From contig CAKZVG010000307.1 of the NCBI GenBank assembly GCA_937921835.1, forward strand, positions 1-7,765: DNA of 7,765 nt, in the 5' to 3' direction. A program made the translations under genes and the position numbers. The notes under the pieces were generated by a model. That model saw only the letters and a program-made list of their open reading frames with translations, searched no databases and had not been told where the DNA came from. Positions 7,360-7,765 of the stretch are shown here, one piece after another; within the stretch, counting starts at the first letter, position 1, and every line of letters starts with the position of its first letter. The stretch is from an uncultured Bryobacteraceae bacterium. Lineage in GTDB: Bacteria > Acidobacteriota > Terriglobia > Bryobacterales > Bryobacteraceae.

Positions 7360-7421
7360 ATTCTTCGAGGATAGCGCGGCGCAAAGCCCCCCTTGTTCTG
7401 CCAGGCGCCCGAACCCCATGC

Positions 7422-7470
7422 TCCGCTGGTAGGCCGCCAGTTGCAGTACACCGGACGCTTCCGCTGGTAG
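7422..7470. repeat. Spaced 11-bp direct repeat upstream of the S9 peptidase gene
   Basis: TCCGCTGGTAG occurs at 7422-7432 and again at 7460-7470, in the same orientation, 38 nt apart start to start. Both copies lie in the 121-nt gap between the oxidoreductase stop (7481) and the peptidase start (7359). The spacing is not a multiple of three, so it is not a coding repeat in one frame. It could be a pair of regulator-binding sites or a small duplication; no clear -35/-10 pair is visible beside it. Apart from this repeat I see nothing recognisable in the gap. Confidence 0.35.
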
Positions 7471-7480
7471 ACGAGCGCCT

Positions 7481-7765
7481 TCAGGCGAACCGGTACTCGC
7501 CCGGCACGCGCACCGGATCCGCAGGCAGCGTTGCGCCGGGGCTGAGGTCCTTGGGATAGAGGTCGAGGGTTGAGCGCATGACCTGTTCCCAGGTGACCAC
7601 CTGGCCGGAGTAGGCCGCCTCGCGGCCCATGATGCAACTCATGGTGCTCTCGGCCACGTCCATGGCGTTGTTGAAATACGGGCCGTCGCCGCGGATGGAA
7701 TTGATCAGCAGAGTCTGCTCGGCCATCCCGCCCGTCAAACCGTCGGAAGATGTGGCCAGGTCGCG
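7481..7765 (-). CDS. Gfo/Idh/MocA family oxidoreductase, C-terminal fragment
   Basis: The frame runs open from the right edge (it reads RDLATSSDGLTGG at its visible beginning) to TGA at 7483-7481, giving 94 residues; the start and the NAD(P)-binding Rossmann domain are outside the window. The segments SIRGDGPYFNNAMDVAEST, IMGREAAYSGQVVTWEQV and PVRVPGEYRF match the C-terminal end of Gfo/Idh/MocA dehydrogenases of the type abundant in Acidobacteriota, Planctomycetota and Verrucomicrobiota. There the pattern N..A..V..ST...I.GR.AAY.G..VTW is familiar. Such proteins oxidise or reduce sugars and related polyols with NAD(P), and many of this subtype are Tat-exported. The call rests on pattern recognition of the C-terminus only, and the substrate is unknown. 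The S9 peptidase follows 121 nt downstream on the same strand. Confidence 0.82.
   Translation of the reverse strand, partial: RDLATSSDGLTGGMAEQTLLINSIRGDGPYFNNAMDVAESTMSCIMGREAAYSGQVVTWEQVMRSTLDLYPKDLSPGATLPADPVRVPGEYRFA

Noticed and set aside
5362..7374. A 670-residue open frame on the plus strand opposite the S9 peptidase gene
   Set aside because: It is antisense to a gene with a complete catalytic triad and propeller repeats. Its composition is typical of a GC-driven shadow frame and no motif was recognised.
7356..7637. A 93-residue minus-strand frame overlapping the oxidoreductase end and the peptidase leader
   Set aside because: Half of it is an alternative frame of the oxidoreductase and the rest is unconserved-looking intergenic sequence, with no ribosome binding site or motif.

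Overview
The window is GC-rich bacterial chromosome with dense, intact genes and no sign of a mobile element, CRISPR array, rRNA or tRNA. The best taxonomic guess is an Acidobacteriota member of the Solibacter/Bryobacter type. The guess rests on gene content: a ~1200-residue Oar-like TonB-dependent receptor with an N-terminal carboxypeptidase-regulatory-like domain, a secreted S9 prolyl-oligopeptidase-type peptidase, and a Gfo/Idh/MocA oxidoreductase ending of a kind expanded in such genomes. This is inference from family knowledge, not a database result.

Layout. Bases 1-249 (+) are the 3' end of an ammonium transporter gene, followed at once by a very strong GC hairpin (256-298). Bases 337-1548 (+) encode a complete CPA2-type cation/proton antiporter of 403 residues. 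Bases 1549-1626 are a short convergent intergenic stretch with two inverted repeats, probably ending transcription from both sides. From there to the right edge everything reads on the minus strand. In transcription order (right to left) it holds the 3' end of a Gfo/Idh/MocA oxidoreductase (7765-7481), a secreted S9 peptidase (7359-5290) and the TonB-dependent receptor (5235-1627).

The S9 peptidase and the receptor are only 54 nt apart and are probably co-transcribed. Together they would suit peptide scavenging: an exported serine peptidase trims oligopeptides, and an outer-membrane barrel takes up or binds peptides or another large substrate. The oxidoreductase lies 121 nt upstream of the peptidase on the same strand; whether it shares the transcript is open. 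The ammonium transporter and antiporter are membrane transporters on the other strand, and nothing in the sequence ties them to the minus-strand cluster.

I see no convincing undescribed system here. The points most worth a second look are the palindromic, multi-ATG start region of the receptor gene (5215-5245), a spaced 11-bp direct repeat upstream of the peptidase (7422-7470), and the terminator-like hairpins, all of which lack U-tracts.
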